Shown here: positions 1 to 9,030 of the stretch, one piece after another | Position numbering within the stretch: position 1 is the first letter of the stretch | Layout of the letters: the number at the start of each line of letters is the position of its first letter | NCBI GenBank assembly: GCA_050305405.1 | Contig: JBNLFG010000015.1 | Span: forward strand, 1-64,000 | DNA: 64,000 bases | Direction: 5' to 3' | From: Desulfolinea sp050305405 | Lineage (GTDB): Bacteria > Chloroflexota > Anaerolineae > Anaerolineales > Villigracilaceae | Notes under the pieces: generated by a model | Databases searched by the model: none | What the model was told of the DNA's origin: nothing | Seen by the model: only the letters and a program-made list of their open reading frames with translations | Translations under genes and position numbers: made by a program

Positions 1-72
1 ACCATGATCGATGTGTCCCATCGTTCCGACGTTCAAGTGCGGTTTTGAACGATCAAATGTTTCCTTTGCCAT
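1..72 (-). CDS. tuf: Elongation factor Tu, N-terminal fragment (cut by window edge)
   Basis: The first 24 codons of EF-Tu, the GTPase that brings aminoacyl-tRNA to the ribosome. The visible protein begins MAKETFDRSKPHLNVG and ends at TMGHIDHG, just at the start of the P-loop (GHxDHGKT). The ATG is preceded by AAGGAG. It is the last visible gene of the rpsL-rpsG-fusA-tuf series and starts 44 bases after the fusA stop, as expected for a str operon. The rest lies outside the window. Confidence 0.95.
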   Translation of the reverse strand, partial: MAKETFDRSKPHLNVGTMGHIDHG

Positions 73-115
73 TTCTTGTTTCTCCTTAACTTAAGAAAAA
101 GACCTATCCAGATTA

Positions 116-2185
116 TTACTTGAGTATTTCTTCCATTACCGAGGCCGAAACTGGCGCGTAATGGTCAAATTCCATTGATGATACACCACGTCCCTTGGTG
201 CCCGAACGCAACTCTGTTACGTAACCGAACATTTCACCTAGAGGAACCATCGCGCGGATTGCCTGAGCATTACCAGGACGCATTTCCATGCCACCAATAT
301 TGCCACGGCGACTGTTGAGTTGCCCCATAACATCACCAAGATATTCTTCAGGAACAACAACTTCTACTTTCATCACCGGCTCAAGCAGGATCGGCCCACC
401 TTTGCGAATACCTTCTCGCAAAGCCATGGAACCGGCCATTCTAAAAGCCATTTCGCTTGAGTCAACTTCGTGGAAAGAACCATCGGTGAGGGTTACTTTA
501 ATGTCAGTGACGGGATACCCTGCCAAAACACCACTCTCTACCGCATCCATAACACCCTTCTGAACGGCAGGGATATATTCACGTGGGATAGAACCACCAA
601 AGATTTTATCTTCAAATTCAACGCCGCTGCCACGCTTTCCAGGCTCAAGAGCAAAAATAACATGCGCATATTGGCCATGGCCACCACTCTGTTTAACATG
701 GCGATACTCCGCTTTCTCAACGCTGCGAGTAATCGACTCATGATAAGCAACACGCGGACGTCCAATATTTGCCTGAACTTTGAATTCGCGCATCATACGG
801 TTGACCAAAACATCAAGGTGCAACTCCCCCATACCTGAGATGATCGTTTGTCCCGTGTCTTCATCTTTGCGAACACGGAAAGTCGGATCTTCTTCAGATA
901 ATTTATGCAGTGCGTTTGCCATCTTCTCCTGATCTGCAACAGTCTTCGGCTCAATCGCCACAGAAATCACAGGTTCAGGGAAAGTGATATTTTCAAGAAC
1001 AACTTTCTTATTATCGCAAAGCGTATCGCCAGTAAAAGTGTTTTTCAGACCCAAAACAGCGGCAATATCGCCTGCGCGAACTTCATCCACATCTTCACGA
1101 CGATCCGCATACATACGGATCAAACGTCCAATGCGCTCACGCTTGCCTTTGCTGGAGTTGGTGAGAGCCTGCCCTTTTTCAAGTACACCTGAATAAACGC
1201 GGAAATAAGCCAAACGTCCAACATACGGATCAGTTACGATCTTGAAGATCAGCGCACTCAAAGGAGCATCATCTTTCGCAGGCAGTGTGATAATCTCGTT
1301 CTCATCATCCGGCGAAACACCATCGACAGAACCAATATCTGCAGGAGAAGGGAGATAATCGACAACAGCATCCAAAAGCGGTTGGACACCTTTATTCTTC
1401 AAAGCAGTGCCACAGAATGCGGGCGTAGCTTTATTTTCCAGTGTAGCTTTACGCAAAGCAGCTTTTAATTCGGGGATCGTAATCTCTTCGCCCTCAAGAT
1501 ACTTGAAGGTAAGTTCATCGTCCAATTCAGCAATTTTTTCGACTAACGTCTCGCGCGCGGCTTCAACTTGCTCCCGCATCTCGGCAGGTATCTCAATAAC
1601 TTTCGGATCTGCCCCTAACGCGTCGTCAAAGACGGTTGCCGTCATCTCGATCAGATCTACCGCACCCTTATAATCTGCTTCGCTGCCAATCGGCATCTGT
1701 AAAGCAATCGGATTTGCACCCAAACGCTGACGTACCATATCGAGCGTACGATCAAAAGACGCACCCACACGGTCCATCTTATTAATGAAACAAAGGCGCG
1801 GCACACCATAACGATCGGCCTGACGCCAAACAGTTTCACTCTGTGGCTCTACACCTTGAACGGCGTCAAAAATAATGACGCCGCCATCTAAAACGCGTAA
1901 AGAGCGTTGTACTTCAGCAGTAAAGTCGATATGTCCAGGCGTATCAATGATATTGACCTGATAGCCCTTCCACTCTGCGGAAACAGCAGCGGAGACAATG
2001 GTGATGCCTCGCTCTCTTTCCTGTTCCATCCAGTCGGTAACAGTCGTCCCATCATCCACTGAACCAATACGATGCGTTTTACCGGTATAGAACAGAATTC
2101 TTTCTGTTACGGTTGTTTTACCAGCATCAATATGAGCAATAATGCCTATATTACGATACTGCTCCAGAGGATAAGCGCGTGCCAT
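116..2185 (-). CDS. fusA: Elongation factor G
   Basis: EF-G, the GTPase that drives ribosomal translocation and, with RRF, ribosome recycling. The 689-residue length is normal for the family. The G1 motif AHIDAGKTTVTERILFYTG is near residue 17, the switch region RERGITIVSAA follows, then DTPGHIDF and NKMDR. The C-terminal part contains the EF-G domain IV sequence (GGHGQYAHV, FEDKIFGGSIPREYIPAV) and the domain V ending PVSASVMEEILK. It lies 21 bases after rpsG in the str cluster, so co-transcription with rpsL, rpsG and tuf is expected. The ribosome-binding site is modest (AGGTAAAGATAAA). Nothing unusual was seen. Confidence 0.98.
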   Translation of the reverse strand: MARAYPLEQYRNIGIIAHIDAGKTTVTERILFYTGKTHRIGSVDDGTTVTDWMEQERERGITIVSAAVSAEWKGYQVNIIDTPGHIDFTAEVQRSLRVLDGGVIIFDAVQGVEPQSETVWRQADRYGVPRLCFINKMDRVGASFDRTLDMVRQRLGANPIALQMPIGSEADYKGAVDLIEMTATVFDDALGADPKVIEIPAEMREQVEAARETLVEKIAELDDELTFKYLEGEEITIPELKAALRKATLENKATPAFCGTALKNKGVQPLLDAVVDYLPSPADIGSVDGVSPDDENEIITLPAKDDAPLSALIFKIVTDPYVGRLAYFRVYSGVLEKGQALTNSSKGKRERIGRLIRMYADRREDVDEVRAGDIAAVLGLKNTFTGDTLCDNKKVVLENITFPEPVISVAIEPKTVADQEKMANALHKLSEEDPTFRVRKDEDTGQTIISGMGELHLDVLVNRMMREFKVQANIGRPRVAYHESITRSVEKAEYRHVKQSGGHGQYAHVIFALEPGKRGSGVEFEDKIFGGSIPREYIPAVQKGVMDAVESGVLAGYPVTDIKVTLTDGSFHEVDSSEMAFRMAGSMALREGIRKGGPILLEPVMKVEVVVPEEYLGDVMGQLNSRRGNIGGMEMRPGNAQAIRAMVPLGEMFGYVTELRSGTKGRGVSSMEFDHYAPVSASVMEEILK

Positions 2186-2206
2186 TTTATCTTTACCTAT
2201 ATACCT

Positions 2207-2674
2207 TTATGAGCGGTAATGAGAAAAGGCGCGGTTCGCCTCAGCCATTTTATGAGTTTCGTCACGTTTACGAATCGCTGCACCAGTCTCGTTGTAGGCA
2301 TCCAGAAGTTCAGCTGCCAGATCCTCGGAGAAGGAGCTCCCTTTACGAGCACGAGCAGCGGTCAAAATCCAGCGAATAGCTAAAGCGAGACGGCGTTCGG
2401 GAGTAACATCCATAGGCACCTGATAGGTGGCACCGCCGACACGGCGGGGACGCACTTCCATACGGGGGGAAGCTTTGGTAAGCGCTGCTTCAAAAACCTC
2501 GAGCGGTTCTTTGCCAGAACGTTCACCAAGAAGATCCATCGTTTTATAAACCAGTTTTGTTGCAGTGCTTTTCTTACCACTCTTCAAAACATGATGGATA
2601 ACAGTTTGAACCTGCAAGCTGTTATAGCGCAAGTCAGGTTGAATATTACGTTTTTCAGGTCTAGATCGTCGCAT
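2207..2674 (-). CDS. rpsG: 30S ribosomal protein S7
   Basis: Small-subunit protein S7, which nucleates assembly of the 16S rRNA 3' major (head) domain. The 155 residues match the usual length, starting MRRSRPEKRNI and containing the conserved GGATYQVP and RWILTAAR segments and the C-terminal ETHKMAEANRAFSHYR. A GGAG ribosome-binding site stands before the ATG. It lies 23 bases after rpsL and just before fusA. In Escherichia coli S7 represses translation of this operon; whether that holds here cannot be told from sequence. Confidence 0.98.
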   Translation of the reverse strand: MRRSRPEKRNIQPDLRYNSLQVQTVIHHVLKSGKKSTATKLVYKTMDLLGERSGKEPLEVFEAALTKASPRMEVRPRRVGGATYQVPMDVTPERRLALAIRWILTAARARKGSSFSEDLAAELLDAYNETGAAIRKRDETHKMAEANRAFSHYRS

Positions 2675-2697
2675 GATAATACTCCAGGAAGATTACT

Positions 2698-3111
2698 TTA
2701 ACCGCGCTTCGAGCCGTACTTCGAGCGACCTTGACGACGGTTGTTCACACCAGTGCTGTCCAAAGAACCACGGACAATATGATAACGAACACCCGGCAAG
2801 TCCTTCACACGACCACCGCGAACCAAGACAACCGAGTGCTCCTGCAACTGGTGACCTTCACCAGGAATGTAAGCAGTTACTTCGAGTCCGTTTGTTAAAC
2901 GAACACGAGCAATCTTACGCAAAGCAGAGTTCGGCTTTTTAGGCGTCATTGTACGAACAACCGTGCACACCCCTCGTTTTTGGGGAGCGCCTTGCGGCTG
3001 ACGAACCCGACGCTGTTTCATCGAGTTGTAGGTGTAGAGCAAAGCCGGGGCTGTGCTTTTAGCTTTTTTACTGCTACGTCCCTTACGGACCAATTGATTA
3101 ATCGTGGGCAC
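2698..3111 (-). CDS. rpsL: 30S ribosomal protein S12
   Basis: Small-subunit protein S12 of the decoding centre. The reading frame could open upstream at a TTG (3123), but a GTG at 3109-3111 gives the family start PTINQLVRKGR, and a GGAGG (3117-3121 read on the minus strand) sits 5 bases before it, so GTG is chosen. The product is 137 residues, ending in a basic tail (NNRRQGRSKYGSKRG). The decoding loop TPKKPNSALRK and GEGHQLQEHS (with the sites where streptomycin resistance changes arise in other bacteria) are intact. It is the first gene of a unit with its own promoter at 3244-3272. Confidence 0.97.
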   Translation of the reverse strand: MPTINQLVRKGRSSKKAKSTAPALLYTYNSMKQRRVRQPQGAPQKRGVCTVVRTMTPKKPNSALRKIARVRLTNGLEVTAYIPGEGHQLQEHSVVLVRGGRVKDLPGVRYHIVRGSLDSTGVNNRRQGRSKYGSKRG

Positions 3112-3161
3112 GCTTGCCTCCAAACAAATTTATCTTATCCAAAAAAAGTATTTTGCCAACA

Positions 3162-3197
3162 AATGAGACCATCAAAAAAGACAATGATGGCCTCATT
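3162..3197 (-). promoter_or_regulatory. Hairpin in the rpsL leader
   Basis: An inverted repeat with 12-base arms (3162-3173 and 3186-3197, one mismatch) and a 12-base loop. It lies in the predicted 5' leader of rpsL, between the promoter at 3244-3272 and the GTG start. A T-rich stretch follows only after a gap, so it is not a classic terminator. It could be an attenuator, a processing site, or a binding site for a ribosomal protein; the last is inference. Confidence 0.5.
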
Positions 3198-3243
3198 CTA
3201 TGAGTTTACGGGGAAATCCGCGTCTTTCAGGCAACGAAGGTGG

Positions 3244-3272
3244 ATTTTATCACGCGCCGCCTGTAGCGTCAA
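3244..3272 (-). promoter_or_regulatory. Sigma-70 promoter for rpsL-rpsG-fusA-tuf
   Basis: On the minus strand TTGACG (3267-3272), a 17-base spacer, and TAAAAT (3244-3249). It starts 22 bases after the rpoB stop and points at rpsL, with a predicted start near 3237. It supports a str transcription unit separable from rpoB. Confidence 0.7.
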
Positions 3273-3293
3273 GAAGAGTCTTGACAGATTTCC

Positions 3294-6200
3294 TTAAATC
3301 TTTAGCTTTGAGCCAATCGACATCAACCCTGTCCCTAACTTGGGAGGACGCGCCTTTGCCTCATCCTTGCCAAAGCGGATTGTGTCTCCGCCGTCATCAA
3401 CGGCCTCGACCGAGAGTCCCAGGCTCTGCAATTCTTTTACAAGCACGCGGAACGACGCAGGCAAACCGGGATCTTCCATCGGCTCGCCTTTGACGATTGC
3501 CTCGTAGGTGCTGACACGCCCAACAACATCATCAGACTTGACGGTCAACATCTCTTGCAGGGTATAAGCCGCGCCATAGGCTTCCAGTGCCCACACTTCC
3601 ATCTCACCGAAGCGTTGACCACCGAACTGCGCTTTACCGCCGAGCGGCTGCTGCGTCACCAAGCTGTAGGGGCCTGTGGAGCGAGCATGAACCTTGTCTT
3701 CAACAAGGTGATGCAATTTCAGGATAGTCATCACACCAACGGTAACGGCCTGATCATAGCGTTGACCCGTCTTACCGTCACGCAAAACCTGCTTCCCCAA
3801 AGTCGGAACGGGGATACCGGTCTTTAGCATGATTTCGTGCGCCTTCTTGCCAAGATTTTCGTCAGCAACGTCTTTGGTATACCCTTGCGCCTTCAACCAC
3901 AAACGATGGCAGGCATTAAGTGCATTTTCATCGCGATCAGGTGTACGCCGGTAGTTCTCAACGGTGTCAGGCAGGAAGATGCTTTCAGGGTCATAGCCAC
4001 GATCACGCAGCCACTCATCGGCAGTCGCGCGGCGGGCGTAGGTCTCGTTTACAGTGATCTTGAACATATCGTAGCCACGATCACCCAACCAACCCTCAAG
4101 ATATAGAAGACGCACTTCGCTGTCATCCTGGATCATTTCAGGATCGTATTCATGTTCGTTAAGCCAGTTCCATGCTTCAACGGCAGTTTCGCGCCAAGCC
4201 TGATCAATCAACCAGGCACGCCCGAGATCGGCTTCGATCTCAGCTTCGGTCGCGCCATCAAAGACCGGGATCACCGCACGGTAACCCATGCGTTTTGCAG
4301 CCCAGCCCATGTGAACTTCGAGCACCTGACCGATATTCATACGTGCAGGAACACCGAGCGGATTCAGGATAATGTCAACGGGAGTGCCATCTTCAAGGAA
4401 GGGCATGTCCTCAACCGGAACAATGCGCGAGACGACACCTTTGTTCCCATGACGCCCAGCCATTTTATCTCCAGCCATGATTTTGCGACGTTGCGCAACG
4501 GAGACGCGTACCATCGTATCCACACCGGCTTTGAGATCAGAATTTTCCGCGCGAGTGAAGACTTTTACATCGACAACCTTTCCGCGTGCGCCATGCGGCA
4601 TACGCAGAGAGGTATCTTTCACATCCCGAGATTTTTCACCAAAGATCGCGCGCAGCAATCTTTCTTCCGGGGTCAATTCTTTTTCGCCCTTCGGTGTGAT
4701 CTTACCTACGAGAATATCGTTCGGCTCAACTTCAGCGCCGATACGGATGATACCATTCTCATCGAGATCTTTAAGGGCCTCTTCGCCGACATTCGGAATA
4801 TCGCGTGTAATTTCTTCGGCTCCAAGTTTGGTGTCACGTGCTTCGACTTCGTGCTTCTCAACATGCACGGATGTAAAGCGATCATCCTGCACCATGCGTT
4901 CGGAGACCAAAATAGCATCTTCGAAATTGCCCCCTTCCCAAGAAAGGAAGGCAACAACAGCGTTCTGACCCAAGGCCAGTTCGCCAGCATCCGTAGATGA
5001 AGAGTCAGCGATAATATCGCCTTTCTTGATGACCTGTCCCTTGATTACAGCAGGACGCTGGTCAATACAAGTGCTCTGATTTGAACGTTGATATTTCTGG
5101 AGCTGATAACTGCGCAATGCACCATCTTTTTCGCGCAAGATGATCTTGCTGCCAGTTACCGAAGCAACTTCACCATCGCGTTCTGCGACAATGACCTGAC
5201 CAGAGTCGGAAGCAGCACTGAACTCCATACCGGTTGAAACCAGCGGAATTTCAGGGCGCAATAACGGTACGGCTTGTGCCATCATGTTCGAGCCCATCAA
5301 TGCGCGGTTCGCATCGTCATGCTCGAGGAAGGGAATCAATGCCGCACTAATACCAACGATCTGGTGTGGAGCGACATCCATAAAGTCAACTTTTTCAGGT
5401 GCAGCAAACAAGAAGCTGGAGTGGTTACGAGAAGACACACGCGGGCGCACAAATTCATCTTCTTCATTCAAAGGCGCGTTCGCCTGACCAATGATGAACT
5501 TATCTTCCGCGTCTGCGGAGAGATATTCCATCTTTTCAGAAGAGACAAACGGGACAATCGAAATATCGCGCCCTAATTTGGCAACTTTCTTGAGCATGTC
5601 CTTGGTAAGACGGGTACCATCTTCATATAAGACGTTATCTTTCTTATCCAACAAGTCGCCACGCAGAGCACGCCCTTCCAATCTCGGATCGTCACAAGCC
5701 AGCTCTTTGACAACCTTACGATAAGGGGTCTCAATGAAGCCATATTCATTTACACGCGCAAAGGAGGCCAAGCGACCAATCAAACCGATGTTAGGACCTT
5801 CAGGGGTCTCAATCGGGCAGATACGGCCATAGTGAGAGTGGTGAACGTCACGCACATCAAAGCCTGCACGCTCACGGCGCAAACCGCCTGGGCCTAACGC
5901 AGAAAGCGTACGCTTATGGCGTAACTCAGAAAGCGGATTGGTCTGATCCATGAATTGCGACAACTGGCTCGAACCAAAGAATTCGCGTAAAGCAGCCACA
6001 ACGGGGCGAATATTTACCAAAGACATCGGCGCAAGCTGATCCTGGTCACGAATGGACATGCGTTCCTTAATAACACGTTCCATACGGCGTAGACCGATGC
6101 GCAGTTTGTTCTGGATCAATTCACCGACCGTCTTCACACGGCGATTGCCGAGGTGGTCGATATCATCTTTTAGCTCGATGCCGTTATTAATCAAAATCAT

Positions 6201-7193
6201 GCGGCGCACCAAACGAACAATATCCATCTTTGTGATATTGCGGTGCGGGATCGGGACATTCAGATTCAGTTTCTGATTCAGTTTATAGCGACCAACGCGT
6301 TCAAGGTCGTAATGACGCTGATCGAAGAGTTGTTCTTCAAGGAAGTTGCGCGCATTTTCGAGTGTAGCCGGATCACCGGGACGCATACGTTTAAAGAACT
6401 CGATCAACGCTGCTTCCGCGATACTCAACTTGCTCTCGCTGTCCCATTCTGGTTCCTGCTTCAACGTGGATGCGATAAACATGCGCTCGGGGTTGGTATC
6501 CACATCCGAGAAGAGGGCGAGAATTTCCTCGTCTGAGCCGGTTTGAAGCGGGGAGTCGGGGCGGCCATCATCGACGGCGGCCAAGGCACGCAGGAAGACC
6601 GTGATCGGGACCGTGCGCTTGCGGTTGAATTTCAGGATGATGTAGTCGCTTTTGCGAGTTTCAAACTCCATCCAGGCACCGCGATCAGGGATCAATTTAG
6701 CGGTAGCAAGCAAACGTCCAGTGGCGCGGTCGGGATTGGCTTCAAAGTAAACACCCGGGGAGCGGATCAACTGTGAAACGACAACGCGCTCTGTGCCATT
6801 AATAATGAAGGTACCCTTTGATGTCATCTCAGGAAAATCACCAATAAAAATATCCTGTTTGATCGGCTCGGGAACATCTTTCCCTGCCAACAGGACAGAA
6901 ACATAAAGTGGGCTGGAATAAGTCAGATCGCGTTCAACGCATTCTGCAATATTGTATTTTGGTTCTTCAAACCAGTATTTCAAGTCCCACTCTTTGGCTT
7001 CGGGACTCTGGCCGGGGAAATAAAGCTGCATTCCCTTATTGTATGATTCGATTGGGGAAATTTCGTGAAATAAATTCTCTAAACCATCGCTCTTCAAACG
7101 CTTAAACGATTCGAGTTGGACTTCGATGAGATTGGGAAGTTTGAGCGTGACAGGAATACGCGCGTAGCTCTTTTTTGGCAATACAGACGTCAT
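3294..7193 (-). CDS. rpoB: DNA-directed RNA polymerase beta subunit
   Basis: The beta subunit of RNA polymerase, 1299 residues. The rifampicin-binding region (SSQLSQFMDQTNPLSELRHKRTLSALGPGG), NPLGVPARMNIGQ, KMAGRHGNKG and the C-terminal GGKAQFGGQRFGEMEVWALEAYGAA block are all present. Between DGATEAEI (ends near residue 986) and GKQVLRDGKTG (from residue 1133) lie about 146 residues where Bacillus subtilis has some 15. This insertion carries four WL-x-x-x-(G/E)-Y motifs. An AGGAG ribosome-binding site precedes the ATG. The next gene is rpsL, not rpoC. No strong terminator separates them, but rpsL has its own promoter. Confidence 0.98.
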   Translation of the reverse strand: MTSVLPKKSYARIPVTLKLPNLIEVQLESFKRLKSDGLENLFHEISPIESYNKGMQLYFPGQSPEAKEWDLKYWFEEPKYNIAECVERDLTYSSPLYVSVLLAGKDVPEPIKQDIFIGDFPEMTSKGTFIINGTERVVVSQLIRSPGVYFEANPDRATGRLLATAKLIPDRGAWMEFETRKSDYIILKFNRKRTVPITVFLRALAAVDDGRPDSPLQTGSDEEILALFSDVDTNPERMFIASTLKQEPEWDSESKLSIAEAALIEFFKRMRPGDPATLENARNFLEEQLFDQRHYDLERVGRYKLNQKLNLNVPIPHRNITKMDIVRLVRRMILINNGIELKDDIDHLGNRRVKTVGELIQNKLRIGLRRMERVIKERMSIRDQDQLAPMSLVNIRPVVAALREFFGSSQLSQFMDQTNPLSELRHKRTLSALGPGGLRRERAGFDVRDVHHSHYGRICPIETPEGPNIGLIGRLASFARVNEYGFIETPYRKVVKELACDDPRLEGRALRGDLLDKKDNVLYEDGTRLTKDMLKKVAKLGRDISIVPFVSSEKMEYLSADAEDKFIIGQANAPLNEEDEFVRPRVSSRNHSSFLFAAPEKVDFMDVAPHQIVGISAALIPFLEHDDANRALMGSNMMAQAVPLLRPEIPLVSTGMEFSAASDSGQVIVAERDGEVASVTGSKIILREKDGALRSYQLQKYQRSNQSTCIDQRPAVIKGQVIKKGDIIADSSSTDAGELALGQNAVVAFLSWEGGNFEDAILVSERMVQDDRFTSVHVEKHEVEARDTKLGAEEITRDIPNVGEEALKDLDENGIIRIGAEVEPNDILVGKITPKGEKELTPEERLLRAIFGEKSRDVKDTSLRMPHGARGKVVDVKVFTRAENSDLKAGVDTMVRVSVAQRRKIMAGDKMAGRHGNKGVVSRIVPVEDMPFLEDGTPVDIILNPLGVPARMNIGQVLEVHMGWAAKRMGYRAVIPVFDGATEAEIEADLGRAWLIDQAWRETAVEAWNWLNEHEYDPEMIQDDSEVRLLYLEGWLGDRGYDMFKITVNETYARRATADEWLRDRGYDPESIFLPDTVENYRRTPDRDENALNACHRLWLKAQGYTKDVADENLGKKAHEIMLKTGIPVPTLGKQVLRDGKTGQRYDQAVTVGVMTILKLHHLVEDKVHARSTGPYSLVTQQPLGGKAQFGGQRFGEMEVWALEAYGAAYTLQEMLTVKSDDVVGRVSTYEAIVKGEPMEDPGLPASFRVLVKELQSLGLSVEAVDDGGDTIRFGKDEAKARPPKLGTGLMSIGSKLKI

Positions 7194-7271
7194 TCGACTC
7201 TCCTGACCGTATTTAATGCGGGGTGATTAAATCAATACCGCCCCACTCTGTCGTGGGACAAGCAATCTTGG

Positions 7272-7301
7272 ATTATAAGCGAAGGGTTCAACATCAGTCA
7301 A
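7272..7301 (-). promoter_or_regulatory. Sigma-70 promoter for rpoB
   Basis: Minus-strand TTGACT (7296-7301), 18-base spacer and perfect TATAAT (7272-7277). Predicted start near 7265, leaving a leader of about 70 bases before the rpoB ATG. The rest of the 306-base gap 7194-7499 holds only the leader and the ribosome-binding site of the next plus-strand gene. Confidence 0.75.
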
Positions 7302-7499
7302 GCGATTTCTCTTACCATTTTAGCGATTTCTTCTCCCACTTTATAGACTAAAATTACCAATGAAAGTTTACCACGCTTTCTAAGCATCCTGTACAGAAAA
7401 AATCGTCTCAACAAAATATTCTGGATATGTCCTTTGCGCAACTCGGCTTTCATACGCGGGTTTTCTTAGGCAGTCATTTATCGCCATCTAGGAGGCATC

Positions 7500-8870
7500 A
7501 TGTCATTAGAAGAAGCACCACAAGTGAACGACAAACGAGAAATTTTTGGCTGGGCAATGTACGACTGGGCGAACTCTGCCTTTAGCACCACCATTGGGAC
7601 GGTTTTTCTTGCGCCCTATGTAGCTGCCCTTGCCCGCAGCGCCGCCGAAGCCGCTGGGACAACAACTGTTTCTTTCCTCGGCATTCCCGTTGCACCGGAC
7701 TCATTCCTTCCTTATATGATCTCGCTCTCGGTCGGCTTGCAGGTACTCTTCCTGCCCATTCTCGGGGCCATTGCAGATTACTCGCACATGCGCAAACAAA
7801 TGATGCGCATCTTTGCCACCATCGGCGCGGTTTCCACGATCTTGATGTTCTTCGTCAGTGGCTCACTTTGGTGGTTGGGCGGTCTGCTTTACGTTTTGGC
7901 TAACCTGACCTTTGGTGCTGCAATTGTTTTCTATAACGCCTACCTACCCGACATAGCCACTGAAGACGAACGCGACCGCGTCTCGTCGTACGGCTGGGCA
8001 ATGGGTTATCTCGGTGGCGGGATATTGCTCGCACTCAACCTCGCCTTCTATCTCTTTAGCGAAGATATTGGTGTTCCGGAAACACTTGCCATTCGTATCA
8101 ATCTGGCATCCGCAGGAATCTGGTGGCTGGGATTCTCCTTTATCACCTGGAAACGCCTGCGCTCACGCAAAGCCTCCCGTGCCCTGCCCGCTGGCGAGAC
8201 CTATGTCAAAATCGGCTTTAAGCAGCTTGGAAAAACCATCAAAGAGATTAAACATTTCCCTGAGACTCTCCGTTTTCTGGTTGCCTACTTCCTTTATAAC
8301 GATGGTATTCAAACAGTCATCGCGGTTTCATCCACCTTCGCCGCCGCCCCGCTTATTCAAGGTGGTCTCGAATTGGACACATCCACACTGACCGCCGTCA
8401 TCCTGATGATCCAATTTATGGCATTTGGCGGCGCGCTGCTCTGGGGCAAACTTGCCAAGTGGATGGGCGCAAAGCAATCTGTCGTACTTAGCCTTGTCAT
8501 TTGGTCAGGTGTGGTCATCTACGCCTATGCCGGTCTCAAAGGCGAGAACGCCACCACCGAGTTCTTCATTCTCGGCGCATTTATTGCCCTCGTCATGGGC
8601 GGCTCACAAGCCATCAGCCGCAGCCTCTTCGCGCAAATGATCCCCTCCGGACAAGAAGCCGAATATTACTCCTTCTACGAGATCAGCGAACGTGGCACAT
8701 CCTGGATCGGGCCGCTCGTCTTCGGTCTTGCCAATCAAATTTTCGGCAGCCTGCGCCCCGCTCTGCTCTCTCTAATTTTCTTCTTTGTGATAGGCTTGAT
8801 CATCCTGCCCTTCGTTAAAGTGGATAAAGCCATCGCAGACGTCAAAGCTTACGACGCGGAACGCGCCTGA
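7500..8870 (+). CDS. MFS transporter of the UMF1/Atg22 type
   Basis: A 456-residue major facilitator protein with about twelve hydrophobic segments. The N-terminal WAMYDWANSAFSTTIGT signature, followed by YLPDIATEDERDRVSSYGWAMGYLGGG, is that of the UMF1/Atg22 group (vacuolar amino-acid effluxers in yeast; substrates in bacteria are mostly unknown). An AGGAGG ribosome-binding site lies 6 bases before the ATG. It is transcribed away from rpoB and ends at a terminator hairpin at 8899-8930, so it appears monocistronic. Amino-acid or peptide export is only a family-based guess. Confidence 0.85.
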   Translation: MSLEEAPQVNDKREIFGWAMYDWANSAFSTTIGTVFLAPYVAALARSAAEAAGTTTVSFLGIPVAPDSFLPYMISLSVGLQVLFLPILGAIADYSHMRKQMMRIFATIGAVSTILMFFVSGSLWWLGGLLYVLANLTFGAAIVFYNAYLPDIATEDERDRVSSYGWAMGYLGGGILLALNLAFYLFSEDIGVPETLAIRINLASAGIWWLGFSFITWKRLRSRKASRALPAGETYVKIGFKQLGKTIKEIKHFPETLRFLVAYFLYNDGIQTVIAVSSTFAAAPLIQGGLELDTSTLTAVILMIQFMAFGGALLWGKLAKWMGAKQSVVLSLVIWSGVVIYAYAGLKGENATTEFFILGAFIALVMGGSQAISRSLFAQMIPSGQEAEYYSFYEISERGTSWIGPLVFGLANQIFGSLRPALLSLIFFFVIGLIILPFVKVDKAIADVKAYDAERA

Positions 8871-8898
8871 TTTTAGCTTGCTTCCGTTAAATAAACGA

Positions 8899-8930
8899 GA
8901 TGCCAAGCATTAGTGTTTGGCATCTTTTCG
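8899..8930 (+). terminator. Rho-independent terminator after the UMF1 transporter
   Basis: GATGCCAA (8899-8906) pairs with TTGGCATC (8917-8924), followed by TTTTCGTTT. The outer AAACGA/TCGTTT bases can extend the stem. Confidence 0.75.
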
Positions 8931-9030
8931 TTTAAAAACAACTTCATGCTATACTTTTTAATATGGGCAGGAAACAAACAGGAAATTAAATCATGCAATT
9001 TGTTTCGGGGTAACTAAAGGAGACAAAATA

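Noticed and set aside
4152..5000. A 282-codon frame antisense to rpoB
   Set aside because: rpoB is certain on the other strand; the frame is a shadow.
7194..7499. Possible RNA gene or riboswitch between rpoB and the UMF1 gene
   Set aside because: Only the rpoB promoter and leader can be seen; no conserved RNA structure was recognised.
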